From the NCBI RefSeq assembly GCF_000317085.1, contig NC_019702.1, forward strand, positions 3,316,394-3,380,393: DNA of 64,000 bases, written 5' to 3'. Both the position numbers and the translations under genes were made by a program. The DNA comes from Synechococcus sp. PCC 7502. Its GTDB lineage: Bacteria; Cyanobacteriota; Cyanobacteriia; Pseudanabaenales; Pseudanabaenaceae. The notes below the pieces were generated by a model. The model worked only from the letters and a program-made list of their open reading frames with translations, was not told the DNA's origin and made no database searches. Positions 24,244-33,676 of this stretch are shown here, piece by piece; position 1 is the first letter of the stretch, and each line of letters starts with the position of its first letter.

Positions 24244-25263
24244 GTGGGAATTTTCTCAAAGGATATAGGTATTGATCTCGGCACTGCTAACACTCTGATC
24301 TATGTTTCGGGTGAAGGAATTGTTTTGCAAGAGCCTTCTGTAGTGGCGATTGATCAACGAGATAAAACTTTTTATGCGGCTGGGGTTGAAGCTAACAAAA
24401 TGATTGGGCGCACCCCTGGAGACATAGTTGCGGTTAGACCGCTTAAAGATGGTGTAATTGCTGATTTTGATGCTGCCGAAATGATGCTAAGGGCATTTAT
24501 TATCAGAGCAAAGCGGCGCAGTTTGTTTAATCCTCGGATTGCGATCGGGATTCCCAGTGGCGTTACGGGTGTAGAATGGCGGGCTGTGATGGATGCCGCT
24601 CGTAGGGCAGGTGCTAGGGAAGTTTACCCCATTGATGAACCAGTTGCCGCAGCGATCGGGGCAGGTTTACCAGTAACTGAAGCCACAGGAAATATGATTA
24701 TTGACATTGGTGGCGGTACAACAGAAGTTGCGGTTTTAAGCCTACAGGGTATTGTTCTCAGCCAGTCTGTGCGGGTAGCAGGGGATGAACTGACCGAAGC
24801 AATTATTAGCTACATGAAAAAGGTGCATAATCTGGCGGTGGGTGAGCGCAGTGCCGAGCAAATTAAAATTGAAATCGGTTCCGCCTATCCTACGGCTGAA
24901 GAACTATCGATGGAAGTGCGGGGAAGACATTTACTCTCTGGATTGCCTCATACGGTAATTGTCAAAGCCACCGAGATTCGGGAAAGTATGGCAGAACCTT
25001 TGTCGGTGATTGTTGAGGCGGTAAAGCGTACCTTAGAAAATACTCCGCCCGAATTAGCATCAGATATTATTGATCGGGGTATTATGTTAGCAGGTGGTGG
25101 AGCCTTGCTCACTGGGATCGATACTTTAATTAGTCACGAAACGGGTATTGTCACTCACATTGCCCCCGCCCCTCTTAACTGTGTGGTGATGGGTGCAGGA
25201 AAAGTGTTAGAGGATTATAAGAAACTGGGTAGAGTTTTAACTAGTCGCTTAAATCGCCTCTAG
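24244..25263 (+). CDS. mreB: rod shape-determining protein MreB
   Basis: A 339-residue bacterial actin that polymerises under the membrane and guides elongation of the cell wall. Actin-family motifs are present: IGIDLGTANTLIYV (phosphate 1), MIIDIGGGTTEVAVLSLQG (phosphate 2), IDEPVAAAIGAGLPV and GIMLAGGGALLTGID (adenosine). Start is GTG at 24244 (MGIFSKDIGIDLG), the position expected for the family. It heads mreB-mreC, followed by priA. Confidence 0.97.
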   Translation: MGIFSKDIGIDLGTANTLIYVSGEGIVLQEPSVVAIDQRDKTFYAAGVEANKMIGRTPGDIVAVRPLKDGVIADFDAAEMMLRAFIIRAKRRSLFNPRIAIGIPSGVTGVEWRAVMDAARRAGAREVYPIDEPVAAAIGAGLPVTEATGNMIIDIGGGTTEVAVLSLQGIVLSQSVRVAGDELTEAIISYMKKVHNLAVGERSAEQIKIEIGSAYPTAEELSMEVRGRHLLSGLPHTVIVKATEIRESMAEPLSVIVEAVKRTLENTPPELASDIIDRGIMLAGGGALLTGIDTLISHETGIVTHIAPAPLNCVVMGAGKVLEDYKKLGRVLTSRLNRL

Positions 25264-25314
25264 TTTTTGCCTCTGGTTTTTGTCTTTAGTTTTTAAAGAT
25301 GTGTGTATTTAAGT

Positions 25315-26052
25315 ATGGAATCCTTACGTCGGCATTGGCAACGCTACGCTTTACAGCTAGGTATGGCACTGGCAGGGCTAATTTTGGCGTGGATGATTCG
25401 TCAAACCAATGGCGTGTTTTTAATGGAGGCATATCAATTTTTGAGTGCGCCATTTCAGCCTAGCTTTTCTCGGCAGGAGGTGATGCAAGACGCTAGGGTG
25501 AAGGAGCTACAGAATCGTCTCACTGAGTTGGAAAATCAAAATCAACAGTTTCGGAAAATTTTAGGAGAAAAGTCAATTATTTCTGGTTCAGGTACTTGGG
25601 CACCGATTATTGGGCGTAGTGCCGATTCGTGGTGGCAACAAATTATCATCGGTCGGGGCAGTAGTGATGGGATTAAATCGGGGGCGATCGCCGTTGGCAC
25701 AGGAGGATTAGTGGGTAGGGTTACCGATGTTTCTTCCCATAGCAGCCGAGTATTATTAATTAGTGATCCTACAAATCAAGTGGGAGTTGTGGTCAGTCGC
25801 AGTCGTTATATGGGCATATTGCGGGGACAAAGCCAAAACTTAGGGATCATTGAATTCTTTGACCGTGATACCGATGCCAAACGGGGAGATATTATTGCCA
25901 CTTCGCCCTTTAGTAAGCTTTATCCTGCGGGTATTCCTATTGGGAGAATTCGCTCTGTGAACTTAGATAAACAGCCAGCCCCAGAGGCGATCATTGAGTT
26001 TACGGTACCGATGTCTTTACTAGAGTTTGTGCAGATTTATCCTAAGGATTGA
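25315..26052 (+). CDS. mreC: rod shape-determining protein MreC
   Basis: A protein of about 245 residues. An N-terminal membrane helix (about 12-32) is followed by a coiled coil (VKELQNRLTELENQNQQFRKIL) and the beta-rich MreC core (GRSADSWWQQIIIGRG, GLVGRVTDVSSHSSRVLLISDP). MreC links the MreB filament to the periplasmic wall-synthesis complex. ATG at 25315 is chosen; GTG at 25303 would add four residues. The usual third gene, mreD, does not follow: priA begins 64 bp later. Confidence 0.94.
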   Translation: MESLRRHWQRYALQLGMALAGLILAWMIRQTNGVFLMEAYQFLSAPFQPSFSRQEVMQDARVKELQNRLTELENQNQQFRKILGEKSIISGSGTWAPIIGRSADSWWQQIIIGRGSSDGIKSGAIAVGTGGLVGRVTDVSSHSSRVLLISDPTNQVGVVVSRSRYMGILRGQSQNLGIIEFFDRDTDAKRGDIIATSPFSKLYPAGIPIGRIRSVNLDKQPAPEAIIEFTVPMSLLEFVQIYPKD

Positions 26053-26115
26053 TTGGCTTAGATTCGAGTTGTCCCCACAAGTTATTTCCAGAGGTGTAGG
26101 GAAAGTTTAAATGCC

Positions 26116-28539
26116 ATGAAGCAAGTCAATGTATTAGTAGATTGTGTTGGCATAGATGGGGTTTTGAGCTATCGGGTTCCCGATCAACTTACAGTTAAAA
26201 TTGGAGATATTTTGACCGTACCCCTAGGCACAAGATCTGTGGGAGCGATCGCTGTTGAATTAATTGATCTGCCCTTAGATTCACTAGATTCTTTAAATTC
26301 TGAGTATGAACTTAAAGAAGTGCAAAGTGTTGTTAATACTGGCTTATTTCCTTCAGGTTATTGGCAATTACTAAATCTCACAGCTTCCTATTATCGAACT
26401 TCTTTGATCCAAACGGCGAAGGTGGCTTTACCGCCCAATTTATTAGATCGGTCGAGCTATCGGATTAAGGTCAACCAAAATATTGATCCCCAGCCTGAAA
26501 AACTGACAGTCGCAGCTCAAGTGGTCTGGGATTTTTTACATGAACACCCAAAACCTTTAACCCGTCGCTATATCACACAGAAGTTACCTAAATATGCCGC
26601 CAGTGGACTGCGATCGCTAATGAGTCTTGGATATATTGCCACTGAACTGGAACCACCCCGTAAACCTCAACCCAAATTTGAAAATGTCGTAGTTTTAATT
26701 AAGCTAGATACCGAGGAAATTAGTAGTCGCCACAAAGAAATTCTCCATACTTTAGCCCAAGCCGGCGGTGAGTTATCCCAACCCGAATTAATTACTAAAG
26801 CTAAAACCACAGGAGCTACCCTTAAAACTCTGGTACAGAAAGGATTAATTGCGATTACGCCAAGGGAATGTTTACGTTTAGGTGGAAAAACCCATTTTGT
26901 CCAGAGCGATCGCCCCAAAGCTTTAACGCCCGATCAAACTCAAGCCCTCACCAGTATTCAATCTCTTTTTAATCAATCTGCTACTATGCTTTTGCATGGA
27001 GTCACGGGATCGGGGAAAACCGAAGTTTACTTACAGGCGATCGCTCTAGTTTTGGCAATGGGAAAATCAGCTTTAGTTTTAGTCCCTGAAATTGGCTTAA
27101 CCCCGCAACTTACCGATCGATTTAGAGCCAGATTTGGCGATCTCAAAGTTAATCTTTATCATAGTCGGCTTTCCGATGGGGAACGGTTTGATACTTGGAG
27201 ACAAATGTTGGATGGCAGTTCCCAAATTTTAATTGGTACTCGTTCGGCAGTCTTTGCACCTCTACATAATCTGGGCATTATTATTTTGGATGAGGAACAT
27301 GATCCCAGTTTTAAGCAGGATCAACCCCAACCCTGTTACCATGCCCGTACTGTGGCGGAGTGGCGATCTCAATTGGCAGAATGTCCTTTAGTTTTAGGTT
27401 CTGCTACCCCTTCGGCGGAAGTGCTTCATGCGATCGCTTCTCAACCTGATGTGCAGTACCTAGCTTTGCCTGAACGGATTGGCAATAAGCAAATGCCTAA
27501 GATTCAAATTGTCGATATGCGGTCAGAATTGCAGTCTGGCAACTGGTCGATTTTTAGCCGAGATTTACAAGCAGCGATCGCCGAAATGCAAACCCAAAAA
27601 AAGCAAGGAATTTTATTTATCCATCGCCGTGGGTACAGCACTTTTGTATCTTGCCGCAATTGTGGTTATGTCAGTAATTGTCCCCGTTGTGATGTTTCCC
27701 TTTCCTATCACCACGAAGCCCATGACCATAATATGCTGCGCTGTCATTACTGTAATTATTCTGAGGGAAAAGCCAGTAAATGTCCTAGTTGCGACTCTCC
27801 CTACTTTAAGCATTTTGGCAGTGGCACCCAAAAAGTGGAACAAGAACTAGCAAAGCTCTTTCCTGAACTCAAAATTCTGCGGTTTGATAGTGATACCACT
27901 CGCAATAAAGATCAACACCGTCATTTATTAGAAAAATTCCAAGCGGGAGATGCGGATTTATTAGTGGGAACGCAAATGTTAACCAAAGGCATAGATATTC
28001 CCCAAGTTACCCTAGTTGGTGTCATTTCCGCCGATGGCTTACTGAATTTTTCCGATTATCGGGCGGGAGAAAGAGCGTTTCAGATTTTAACCCAAGTGGC
28101 AGGAAGAGCAGGACGGGGGACAGAAGTTGGCGAAGTGATTATCCAAACCTATACCCCCGAACATCCCGTGATCGAAGCTGTGAAAAATTATGATGGGGAT
28201 GCGTTTATGCGATCGGAACTGGAAACTAGAACTGCCTTGAACTATCCCCCCGTGGGACAAATGGCACTAATTCGCTTAAATAGTGAAAACTCTGACCTAG
28301 TGGAATCCGTGGCGATCGCCCTTAGTGAAGACCTCAGAACTCGGTCGGAATTATGGGAAGTTCTCGGTGCAGCCCCTGCCACAATTACAAGGGTAAATAA
28401 TCGTTATCGCTGGCAGATTTTGCTCAAATTTCATCCCCAAAACCTGAATCATATTCCCACCTTAGATGATCTAAAAGCATGGATAAATTCCTCTGAGGTG
28501 CGAGTAGCGATCGACATTGATCCTTTAACTATTCTTTAA
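26116..28539 (+). CDS. priA: primosomal protein N' (PriA helicase)
   Basis: An 807-residue 3'-5' superfamily 2 helicase that restarts stalled replication forks. An N-terminal DNA-binding domain (about 1-110) precedes Walker A GVTGSGKTEVY (about 295-305) and the DEEHD box (392-396). The zinc-binding insertion with paired cysteines follows from C513 (CRNCGY..CPRC..CHYCNY..CPSC). Then come the helicase C motifs GTQMLTKGIDIPQVTLVG and QVAGRAGRG. Complete. It is in line with mreBC and overlaps the convergent O-antigen-ligase-like gene by 11 bp at the 3' ends. Confidence 0.97.
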   Translation: MKQVNVLVDCVGIDGVLSYRVPDQLTVKIGDILTVPLGTRSVGAIAVELIDLPLDSLDSLNSEYELKEVQSVVNTGLFPSGYWQLLNLTASYYRTSLIQTAKVALPPNLLDRSSYRIKVNQNIDPQPEKLTVAAQVVWDFLHEHPKPLTRRYITQKLPKYAASGLRSLMSLGYIATELEPPRKPQPKFENVVVLIKLDTEEISSRHKEILHTLAQAGGELSQPELITKAKTTGATLKTLVQKGLIAITPRECLRLGGKTHFVQSDRPKALTPDQTQALTSIQSLFNQSATMLLHGVTGSGKTEVYLQAIALVLAMGKSALVLVPEIGLTPQLTDRFRARFGDLKVNLYHSRLSDGERFDTWRQMLDGSSQILIGTRSAVFAPLHNLGIIILDEEHDPSFKQDQPQPCYHARTVAEWRSQLAECPLVLGSATPSAEVLHAIASQPDVQYLALPERIGNKQMPKIQIVDMRSELQSGNWSIFSRDLQAAIAEMQTQKKQGILFIHRRGYSTFVSCRNCGYVSNCPRCDVSLSYHHEAHDHNMLRCHYCNYSEGKASKCPSCDSPYFKHFGSGTQKVEQELAKLFPELKILRFDSDTTRNKDQHRHLLEKFQAGDADLLVGTQMLTKGIDIPQVTLVGVISADGLLNFSDYRAGERAFQILTQVAGRAGRGTEVGEVIIQTYTPEHPVIEAVKNYDGDAFMRSELETRTALNYPPVGQMALIRLNSENSDLVESVAIALSEDLRTRSELWEVLGAAPATITRVNNRYRWQILLKFHPQNLNHIPTLDDLKAWINSSEVRVAIDIDPLTIL

Positions 28540-29878
28540 TTTCATTTTGCCCTTCACTTTGATCTTCATTTAGAGTTTTGTAATTCGGGATTGAATAATC
28601 TTGATGGTTTTGTGCAGACACTCCATATACAATTCCCAATAAAATCCAAAACAGCATATTTACTCTGGGTTCGTAGAAAACCACGTCTAAAAAGCCAGAT
28701 AGCATAAATAGAGCGATCGCCACAATTACAGCAAATACTAAACTCTGATTTGGCTTGGGTAAGTTTGCTTTTAAGCCTATCCAAAGTATCCATCCCACCA
28801 TTGCCAGAAATCCCAGCAGTAAAGGAATGCCACCCGCCACAGCTAAAGTTAAATAAAAATTATGCTCGTGGGGCAACCCCCGTAAATCGTAGCCCATACT
28901 TTTAGCAATTAGGTCAAAGCTGCGTAAACCCCATCCCTGAATTGGTCGCAGTTGGATCAAATCCGTAGCAAACTGCCAAGCATGAACCCGATTAACCGTA
29001 GATAGGTAATCACTTTGACTAGAATTAATCGTACTCTCTAGTCTGGTAATTATGCCCGTGGGAAACAGCACCCGCAGCCATTCTCCCCCTAATCCCAAAA
29101 ACTTACCCCACGCTGCCCATAGCACTAGAATTAGACTACCGACGATGCCACCGACCACATACCAGTAACGATGGTAAGCGGCTAAAGCAATGATGCCTAG
29201 ACCCAGTAGGGCGATCGCATTACGGGAACTACTAAAAAATATAGTTACTAGCCCCAAACCCAAGGCAATCCAAGTTAAGTAGCGAATTAAATAGTGGCTA
29301 GGTTGATCGAATTTTTTGCTTACACCCGATCCTCTAGATTTTAAAAAGGCGATTGCTATCACCAAAATCATTGCTAAATAAACACCTAATTCACCGTAAT
29401 CACCAAAGAAAGAAGTAATGCGACCATCAGAACTCAGCCCTAATTTGATCTCATAAGCATTAAAAAGCCGAGGTAAATGCCAATTGGGTTGATTGACGAT
29501 CACCTGCACTAATCCCAAGCCACTAATCGGAATTGAACCAATTATGAGTAAATTCAGAATATGTGCCAATTGTTGAGGGGTTCTAACTAGAAGTTGAGCG
29601 ATCGCAAATAGGAGAAAAAAAGGTAAAAAATTAAATAACCCCGTCCATGCCACACTGGGATCAAAGGCGGTAAAAGTGGTGATTATTAGCCATCCTGATA
29701 TTGCCAGCCAGCCCCGATTAATAGAGTTATCTAGCGATCGCCAGCCCTGCTTGATTAAAAACAATAAAATTAAAAAACCACCCAGTAAAGGGCTTAAAAT
29801 ACTTTGTAAGGGCAGAACTAAAGCAATAATCTGTAATAACAACCCATAGAAATTGGAAGGAAAAAATAGCTTTAACAA
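28529..29878 (-). CDS. O-antigen ligase/polymerase-like membrane protein
   Basis: A 449-residue protein with about ten to twelve hydrophobic helices. The Wzy_C/O-antigen-ligase domain is visible in the middle: helices around FGDYGELGVYLAMILVIAIAF, FFSSSRNAIALLGLGI, and then a large loop with WQFATDLIQLRPIQGWGLRSF and LPHEHNFYLTLAVAGG, where the H-x-N motif is typical. Such proteins ligate or polymerise lipid-linked glycans. Cyanobacterial relatives were once called IctB bicarbonate transporters; that role is not supported by anything in this window. The C-terminus is polar. Confidence 0.88.
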   Translation of the reverse strand: MLKLFFPSNFYGLLLQIIALVLPLQSILSPLLGGFLILLFLIKQGWRSLDNSINRGWLAISGWLIITTFTAFDPSVAWTGLFNFLPFFLLFAIAQLLVRTPQQLAHILNLLIIGSIPISGLGLVQVIVNQPNWHLPRLFNAYEIKLGLSSDGRITSFFGDYGELGVYLAMILVIAIAFLKSRGSGVSKKFDQPSHYLIRYLTWIALGLGLVTIFFSSSRNAIALLGLGIIALAAYHRYWYVVGGIVGSLILVLWAAWGKFLGLGGEWLRVLFPTGIITRLESTINSSQSDYLSTVNRVHAWQFATDLIQLRPIQGWGLRSFDLIAKSMGYDLRGLPHEHNFYLTLAVAGGIPLLLGFLAMVGWILWIGLKANLPKPNQSLVFAVIVAIALFMLSGFLDVVFYEPRVNMLFWILLGIVYGVSAQNHQDYSIPNYKTLNEDQSEGQNEIKE

Positions 29879-30101
29879 AACATCTCATCAAAAACCTAGC
29901 TTAACCATAGCAACTTCAGATAGTAACTTCAAGTTCAAGGAGTTCAATGCAGCGATCACCATTTACAGCTAAAAGTACTGTCTTCTCAGTGAAAGTTAAG
30001 GTATTGAGGATATTCCAGTTCTAAAAGTGGCACAGGCACAAATAGTTCTGAGCATTACTATCGCTAATATTAATTCCAAACCTAATGCTGGAATAAAGAC
30101 T

Positions 30102-30383
30102 ATGATTAAACAAATTGGCTTTGAGAAAGATACAACTGCGTGGATTGCCCAAGTCTGGGTTTCTTTCCTACTGGCAACTTCAGCAACGACCGTGGGAATT
30201 ATTTATTTTCCTGTAGATATATGGGTAAAAAGCTATATGGGTATTAGTTTTGCCTTTTCTATTAGCTCAACATTTACGCTTGCTAAAACCATCAGAGATA
30301 ATCAAGAAGCTAATCGTCTAACGGCACGAATTGATGAAGCCAGAGTCGAAAAAATTTTAGCCGATCACCATCCACTTAAATAA
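30102..30383 (+). CDS. YiaA/YiaB two-helix membrane domain protein
   Basis: A 93-residue protein if started at ATG 30102 (MIKQIGFEKDTTAW). Two membrane helices (about 15-35 and 45-65) carry the yiaAB pattern WIAQVWVSFLLATSATTVGI and KSYMGISFAFSISSTFTLAKT, followed by a charged tail. Function unknown. An upstream in-frame start at 30027 would add 25 poorly conserved residues and is less likely. It is 38 bp upstream of trmB on the same strand. Confidence 0.85.
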   Translation: MIKQIGFEKDTTAWIAQVWVSFLLATSATTVGIIYFPVDIWVKSYMGISFAFSISSTFTLAKTIRDNQEANRLTARIDEARVEKILADHHPLK

Positions 30384-30421
30384 TCAAACAATAATCACGC
30401 AATAATTACAGCACCGCCCCG

Positions 30422-31075
30422 ATGAAAGCAATTCGAGTTAGAGAACATGTCAATCCCCTTGGCAAAAAATATCAAGAACCAACACCCCCTCCCCATTGGC
30501 AGAAAATTTATGCTGATTTTTCCCAGCCCCTCAGTTTAGATATTGGTTGTGGTAAGGGTGAATATATCCTCAAAATGGCGCAGTTAAAACCTGACTGGAA
30601 TTGGTTAGGCTTAGAAATTCGGGAACCTTTAGTGGAACGGGCAATCGCTATTCAAAATTCCCTTGGTTTAAAAAATCTCCACTACCTATTTTGTAACGTT
30701 AATGTTTCGCTCAGGCATTTACTCCCTCCGAATTCTGTGCATCAAGTCAGCATTCAATTTCCCGACCCTTGGTTCAAACGCCGACAACATAAACGCCGCA
30801 CCGTCCAACCCCAACTGGTGGCAGATTTAGCAATGGTGTTAGTGCCTAATGCTCAGATTTTGCTGCAATCGGATATTGAAATGGTGGCAAAGGAAATGCT
30901 CAAATATTTTGAAGCTGATCGCAGATTTAACAATTTAGCGGGAACGGGTAATTTTGCCGATGATAGTTGTTATCCTGCCCATGAGTTAACAGATCGAGAA
31001 GAATGGACAATTACCACAGGCGGCACAGTTTATAGGAGCCATTTAAAATTTATGGGAGTTACTCTTTTAAACTGA
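30422..31075 (+). CDS. trmB: tRNA (guanine-N7-)-methyltransferase
   Basis: A 217-residue SAM-dependent enzyme that makes m7G46 in tRNA. The SAM motif I is LDIGCGKGEYILKMA (about 40-54), followed by WLGLEIREPLVERA. The tRNA-binding motif is QFPDPWFKRRQHKRR near residue 117, and the C-terminal HELTDREEWTITTGGTVYR is characteristic. Length is normal. Downstream 223 bp hold no gene. Confidence 0.95.
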   Translation: MKAIRVREHVNPLGKKYQEPTPPPHWQKIYADFSQPLSLDIGCGKGEYILKMAQLKPDWNWLGLEIREPLVERAIAIQNSLGLKNLHYLFCNVNVSLRHLLPPNSVHQVSIQFPDPWFKRRQHKRRTVQPQLVADLAMVLVPNAQILLQSDIEMVAKEMLKYFEADRRFNNLAGTGNFADDSCYPAHELTDREEWTITTGGTVYRSHLKFMGVTLLN

Positions 31076-31298
31076 TAAAGTTCAAACTTATAAAGTACTG
31101 ATAGGACGGAGTTTAAAGGTTCTGCTCCTAACCCCTTTTTAGTCTAGGTTTTTCTTCTACCGCCTAAGTCCTGAAACTCCTACTTACAGTCTTTTTTGGA
31201 TTTGTATATATGGGGTACAGGGATGGAACCCCACACCTCAACGTATCCCTTAATCATTAAATAGGCTGTACTACTTTACAAAGTTTAAAGCATTACCT

Positions 31299-31880
31299 CT
31301 AAGCGTTCTCATGCCAACTTGCTAAGAGTCCTAAAGTTTCATCACACCAGTCGATCCAACCTTTTTCAAAGTTAATCCCTCGGCGAAGAGTCAAATAAGC
31401 AAAGCGGGACTCTTTCGGGCAGTCTTGGGACGAACTAAAAAAGTTACGCTCGATTGCTCGATATATCTCCAGTTGTTGTTGATGTAATTGACGATGCGTT
31501 TGGATTTGTTGGGCGATCGCTTCTTCAGGGATGAGATAACCTGCATATATTTTAAGTAGAAATTCATCTTTAACGGTGGCAACTTCGCTAGATTGCAGCA
31601 GCCATGTTTTTAGGTGGGACAAACCTAAATCATTTACGGAAAATATTTTTTTATCAGGTCGCCCCTCTTGAGCGATCGCCTCAGCAACGATCCAGTTTTG
31701 CTGCTCTAGCTTGGTTAATTCACGATAAATCTGTTGGTGCGTTGCTTGCCAGAAAAATCCCACAGTTCCATCAAATTGTTTGGCAAGGTCGTAACCGCTT
31801 TTGGGTTCGCAAATCAGGGAAACCAAGATGGCGTATGCAAGAGACATAGGTTTGAAATTTATTTGGGTTGAGGTTGACAT
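31299..31880 (-). CDS. PadR-family transcriptional regulator
   Basis: A protein of about 193 residues. The N-terminal winged helix is PadR-type: LAYAILVSLICEPKSGYDLAKQF, then FFWQATHQQIYRELTKLEQQNWIVAEA with the wing GRPDKKIFSVNDLG. The C-terminal Vir_act_alpha_C-like dimerisation helix domain spans about 95-190. PadR proteins are ligand-responsive repressors of divergent detoxification or efflux genes. ATG at 31880 is used; the GTG at 31886 or ATG at 31844 are alternatives. The divergent region carries three half-sites and a broken oxidoreductase gene, so its original target seems partly lost. Confidence 0.92.
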   Translation of the reverse strand: MSTSTQINFKPMSLAYAILVSLICEPKSGYDLAKQFDGTVGFFWQATHQQIYRELTKLEQQNWIVAEAIAQEGRPDKKIFSVNDLGLSHLKTWLLQSSEVATVKDEFLLKIYAGYLIPEEAIAQQIQTHRQLHQQQLEIYRAIERNFFSSSQDCPKESRFAYLTLRRGINFEKGWIDWCDETLGLLASWHENA

Positions 31881-31886
31881 ATACAC

Positions 31887-31945
31887 TTAATTGAATATAC
31901 ATTATCTAGCATATTCAACTAATTTAATATTAACTTAGTTGAATA
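31887..31945. promoter_or_regulatory. PadR operator cluster, three 11-bp half-sites
   Basis: TATTCAACTAA (31912-31922) and its exact complement TTAGTTGAATA (31935-31945) form a perfect 11-bp inverted repeat with a 12-bp spacer. A third copy, TTAATTGAATA (31887-31897, one mismatch), adds another half-site on the padR side. They fill the divergent promoter region of the PadR gene and are its probable binding sites. Confidence 0.7.
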
Positions 31946-31969
31946 CAAAAGCAGACTTAAAATAGAGCT

Positions 31970-32166
31970 ATGAGTCAAAAAATCTTGATTGTACAAGGGC
32001 ATCCTAACCTCACCAGCTATTGTTCTGGCGTTGCTGAAGCTTATAAGAAGGCGGCGATCGCACTCCTAATAACGCAGGAAATTATCCCGAAGATGATCTT
32101 GTTACCATAGCGACCGAACAAGGCTGGCAATTTACCCATAAAGACGGAACCCCTTATTCTTCTTGA
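31970..32166 (+). pseudogene. remnant of a flavodoxin-fold NAD(P)H oxidoreductase gene
   Basis: From ATG 31970 the frame reads KILIVQGHPNLTSYCSGVAE, the N-terminal motif of NAD(P)H quinone reductases of the flavodoxin fold (normally K-I-L-I-V-x-G-H-P-x-x-x-S). The frame then shifts and stops at 32110. From about 32070 another frame reads PNNAGNYPEDDLVTIATEQG to TGA at about 32166, which does not match the rest of that family and may come from a different gene. So this is a deleted or recombined gene end. It is divergent from padR, the usual position for a PadR target. Confidence 0.55.
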
Positions 32167-32196
32167 AATCTATTAGAATCCATTAAAGAGAAAACT

Positions 32197-33630
32197 ATGA
32201 CTACAACTATTGACAAACAAGCAAAGCAAGCATCTTGGGCAAAGGCGATCGCTAAACCAGCTAGCGAATTTCCTCTCACCCAACTCTCGACAATCTCTGG
32301 GCAAATCCCCGAAAATCTCAAAGGTTCTCTCTATCGCAATGGACCCGCAAGATTGGAACGTGGTGAATTTCATGTGGGGCATTGGTTTGATGGCGATGGA
32401 GCGATTCTGGCGGTACATTTTGCCGAAGGACAAGCCCGTGCAACCTATCGCTATGTGCAAACTGCAGGATATCTGGAAGAAGAAAAAGCCAACAAATTGA
32501 TTTATGGCAATTATGGTATGACCGCTACAGGTGCATGGTGGCAACGTTTCAGTAAGTCTTCCAAGAATGTGGCGAATACCTCTGTGATTGCCTTACCCGA
32601 TAAACTTCTCGCCCTGTGGGAAGGAGGATTGCCCCATGCCCTCGATTTGGAAACGCTAGAAACATTTGGCATAGAGAATCTCGAAGGTTTGGAAAATCGA
32701 CTTCCCTATTCGGCTCATCCTAAGCATGATGCTAATACTGGTGAGATTTTTAACTTTGGGATTTCCTATGGTAAGAATGCGATTTTGCATCTTTATCGCA
32801 GCGATCGCAATGGTAAGCTCATCAGAAAGAATCAGGCAACTTTGGCAGGGCTATCAATGATTCATGATTTTGTCCTCGCAGGAGATTATTTAATTTTCTG
32901 TGTACCACCTTTGCGGCTGAATCCATTTCCTTTGCTCCTGAATTTAAAGAGCTACAGCGATTCCTTAGCTTGGAAGCCTGAAGAGGGAACGGAAATTTTA
33001 GTATTTGATCGCCACAATCTTGAATTAGTCAGTCGCAGTGTTGCGGAACCCTGGTTTCAATGGCATTTTGGTAATGGCTATAGCGATCGCGATGGCAATG
33101 TCGTATTCGATTTGATTCGCTATCCTAACTTTGCCACCAATCAATATCTCAAAGAAATTGCCTCTGGTAAAACTAAAACTCACGCCCAGGGAACGCTCTG
33201 GAAAATGCGCCTAAATCCCAAAACTGGTGAATTTTTGGAGATGTCAGAGTTATGCGATCGCGGTGCTGAATTTCCTAGTGTTGCCCCTGACCAAGTTGGA
33301 CAAAACTCACGCTATACCTATCTTTCCATTCATCGCCCTGATGCTGTAATTAATCAAGAACTATTCGGGGCGATCGCTCGTTATGATTACCAAACTAATA
33401 AGCTTACCGAAGCCAATCTTGGTAAAAATCGCTATCCAATGGAACCATTATTTGCACCTGACTCATCTAATCCTGATACTGGTTATGTGATTACAGTTGT
33501 CTTTGATGGCGATCGCGAATGTTCGGAAGTATGGGTGTTTGATAGCGATCGCTTAGACTCTGAGCCAGTTTGTCGTTTAGCCTTGCCGAGCATTGTGCCA
33601 ATGGGGTTTCATGGCACTTGGCGTTCATAG
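32197..33630 (+). CDS. carotenoid cleavage oxygenase (RPE65/apocarotenal oxygenase family)
   Basis: A 477-residue non-haem iron oxygenase that cleaves carotenoid or apocarotenoid polyene chains to aldehydes such as retinal. The four iron-binding histidines lie in their family contexts: SAHPKHD (about H174), MIHDFVL (about H223), WHFGN (about H290) and FHGTW (about H471). The N-terminal part has NLKGSLYRNGPARLERG and HWFDGDGAI, typical of the family. Closest in style to cyanobacterial apocarotenal 15,15'-oxygenase. No signal peptide. It follows the oxidoreductase remnant by 30 bp. Substrate specificity is inferred only. Confidence 0.94.
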   Translation: MTTTIDKQAKQASWAKAIAKPASEFPLTQLSTISGQIPENLKGSLYRNGPARLERGEFHVGHWFDGDGAILAVHFAEGQARATYRYVQTAGYLEEEKANKLIYGNYGMTATGAWWQRFSKSSKNVANTSVIALPDKLLALWEGGLPHALDLETLETFGIENLEGLENRLPYSAHPKHDANTGEIFNFGISYGKNAILHLYRSDRNGKLIRKNQATLAGLSMIHDFVLAGDYLIFCVPPLRLNPFPLLLNLKSYSDSLAWKPEEGTEILVFDRHNLELVSRSVAEPWFQWHFGNGYSDRDGNVVFDLIRYPNFATNQYLKEIASGKTKTHAQGTLWKMRLNPKTGEFLEMSELCDRGAEFPSVAPDQVGQNSRYTYLSIHRPDAVINQELFGAIARYDYQTNKLTEANLGKNRYPMEPLFAPDSSNPDTGYVITVVFDGDRECSEVWVFDSDRLDSEPVCRLALPSIVPMGFHGTWRS

Positions 33631-33676
33631 GGCGATCGTAAACTCAATATACTGCTCAGTCCTAATTTAATAATAT

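Noticed and set aside
27479-27850. 123-codon open frame inside priA in another frame
   Set aside because: Shadow of the intact priA gene, whose zinc-finger and helicase motifs occupy the same bases.
31195-31275. tRNA-like stretch on the minus strand (GGGGTTCCATCCC with GTACCCC)
   Set aside because: The T-loop lacks the conserved purine, no consistent D arm or anticodon stem forms, and the 5' acceptor strand is missing; at most a tRNA relic.
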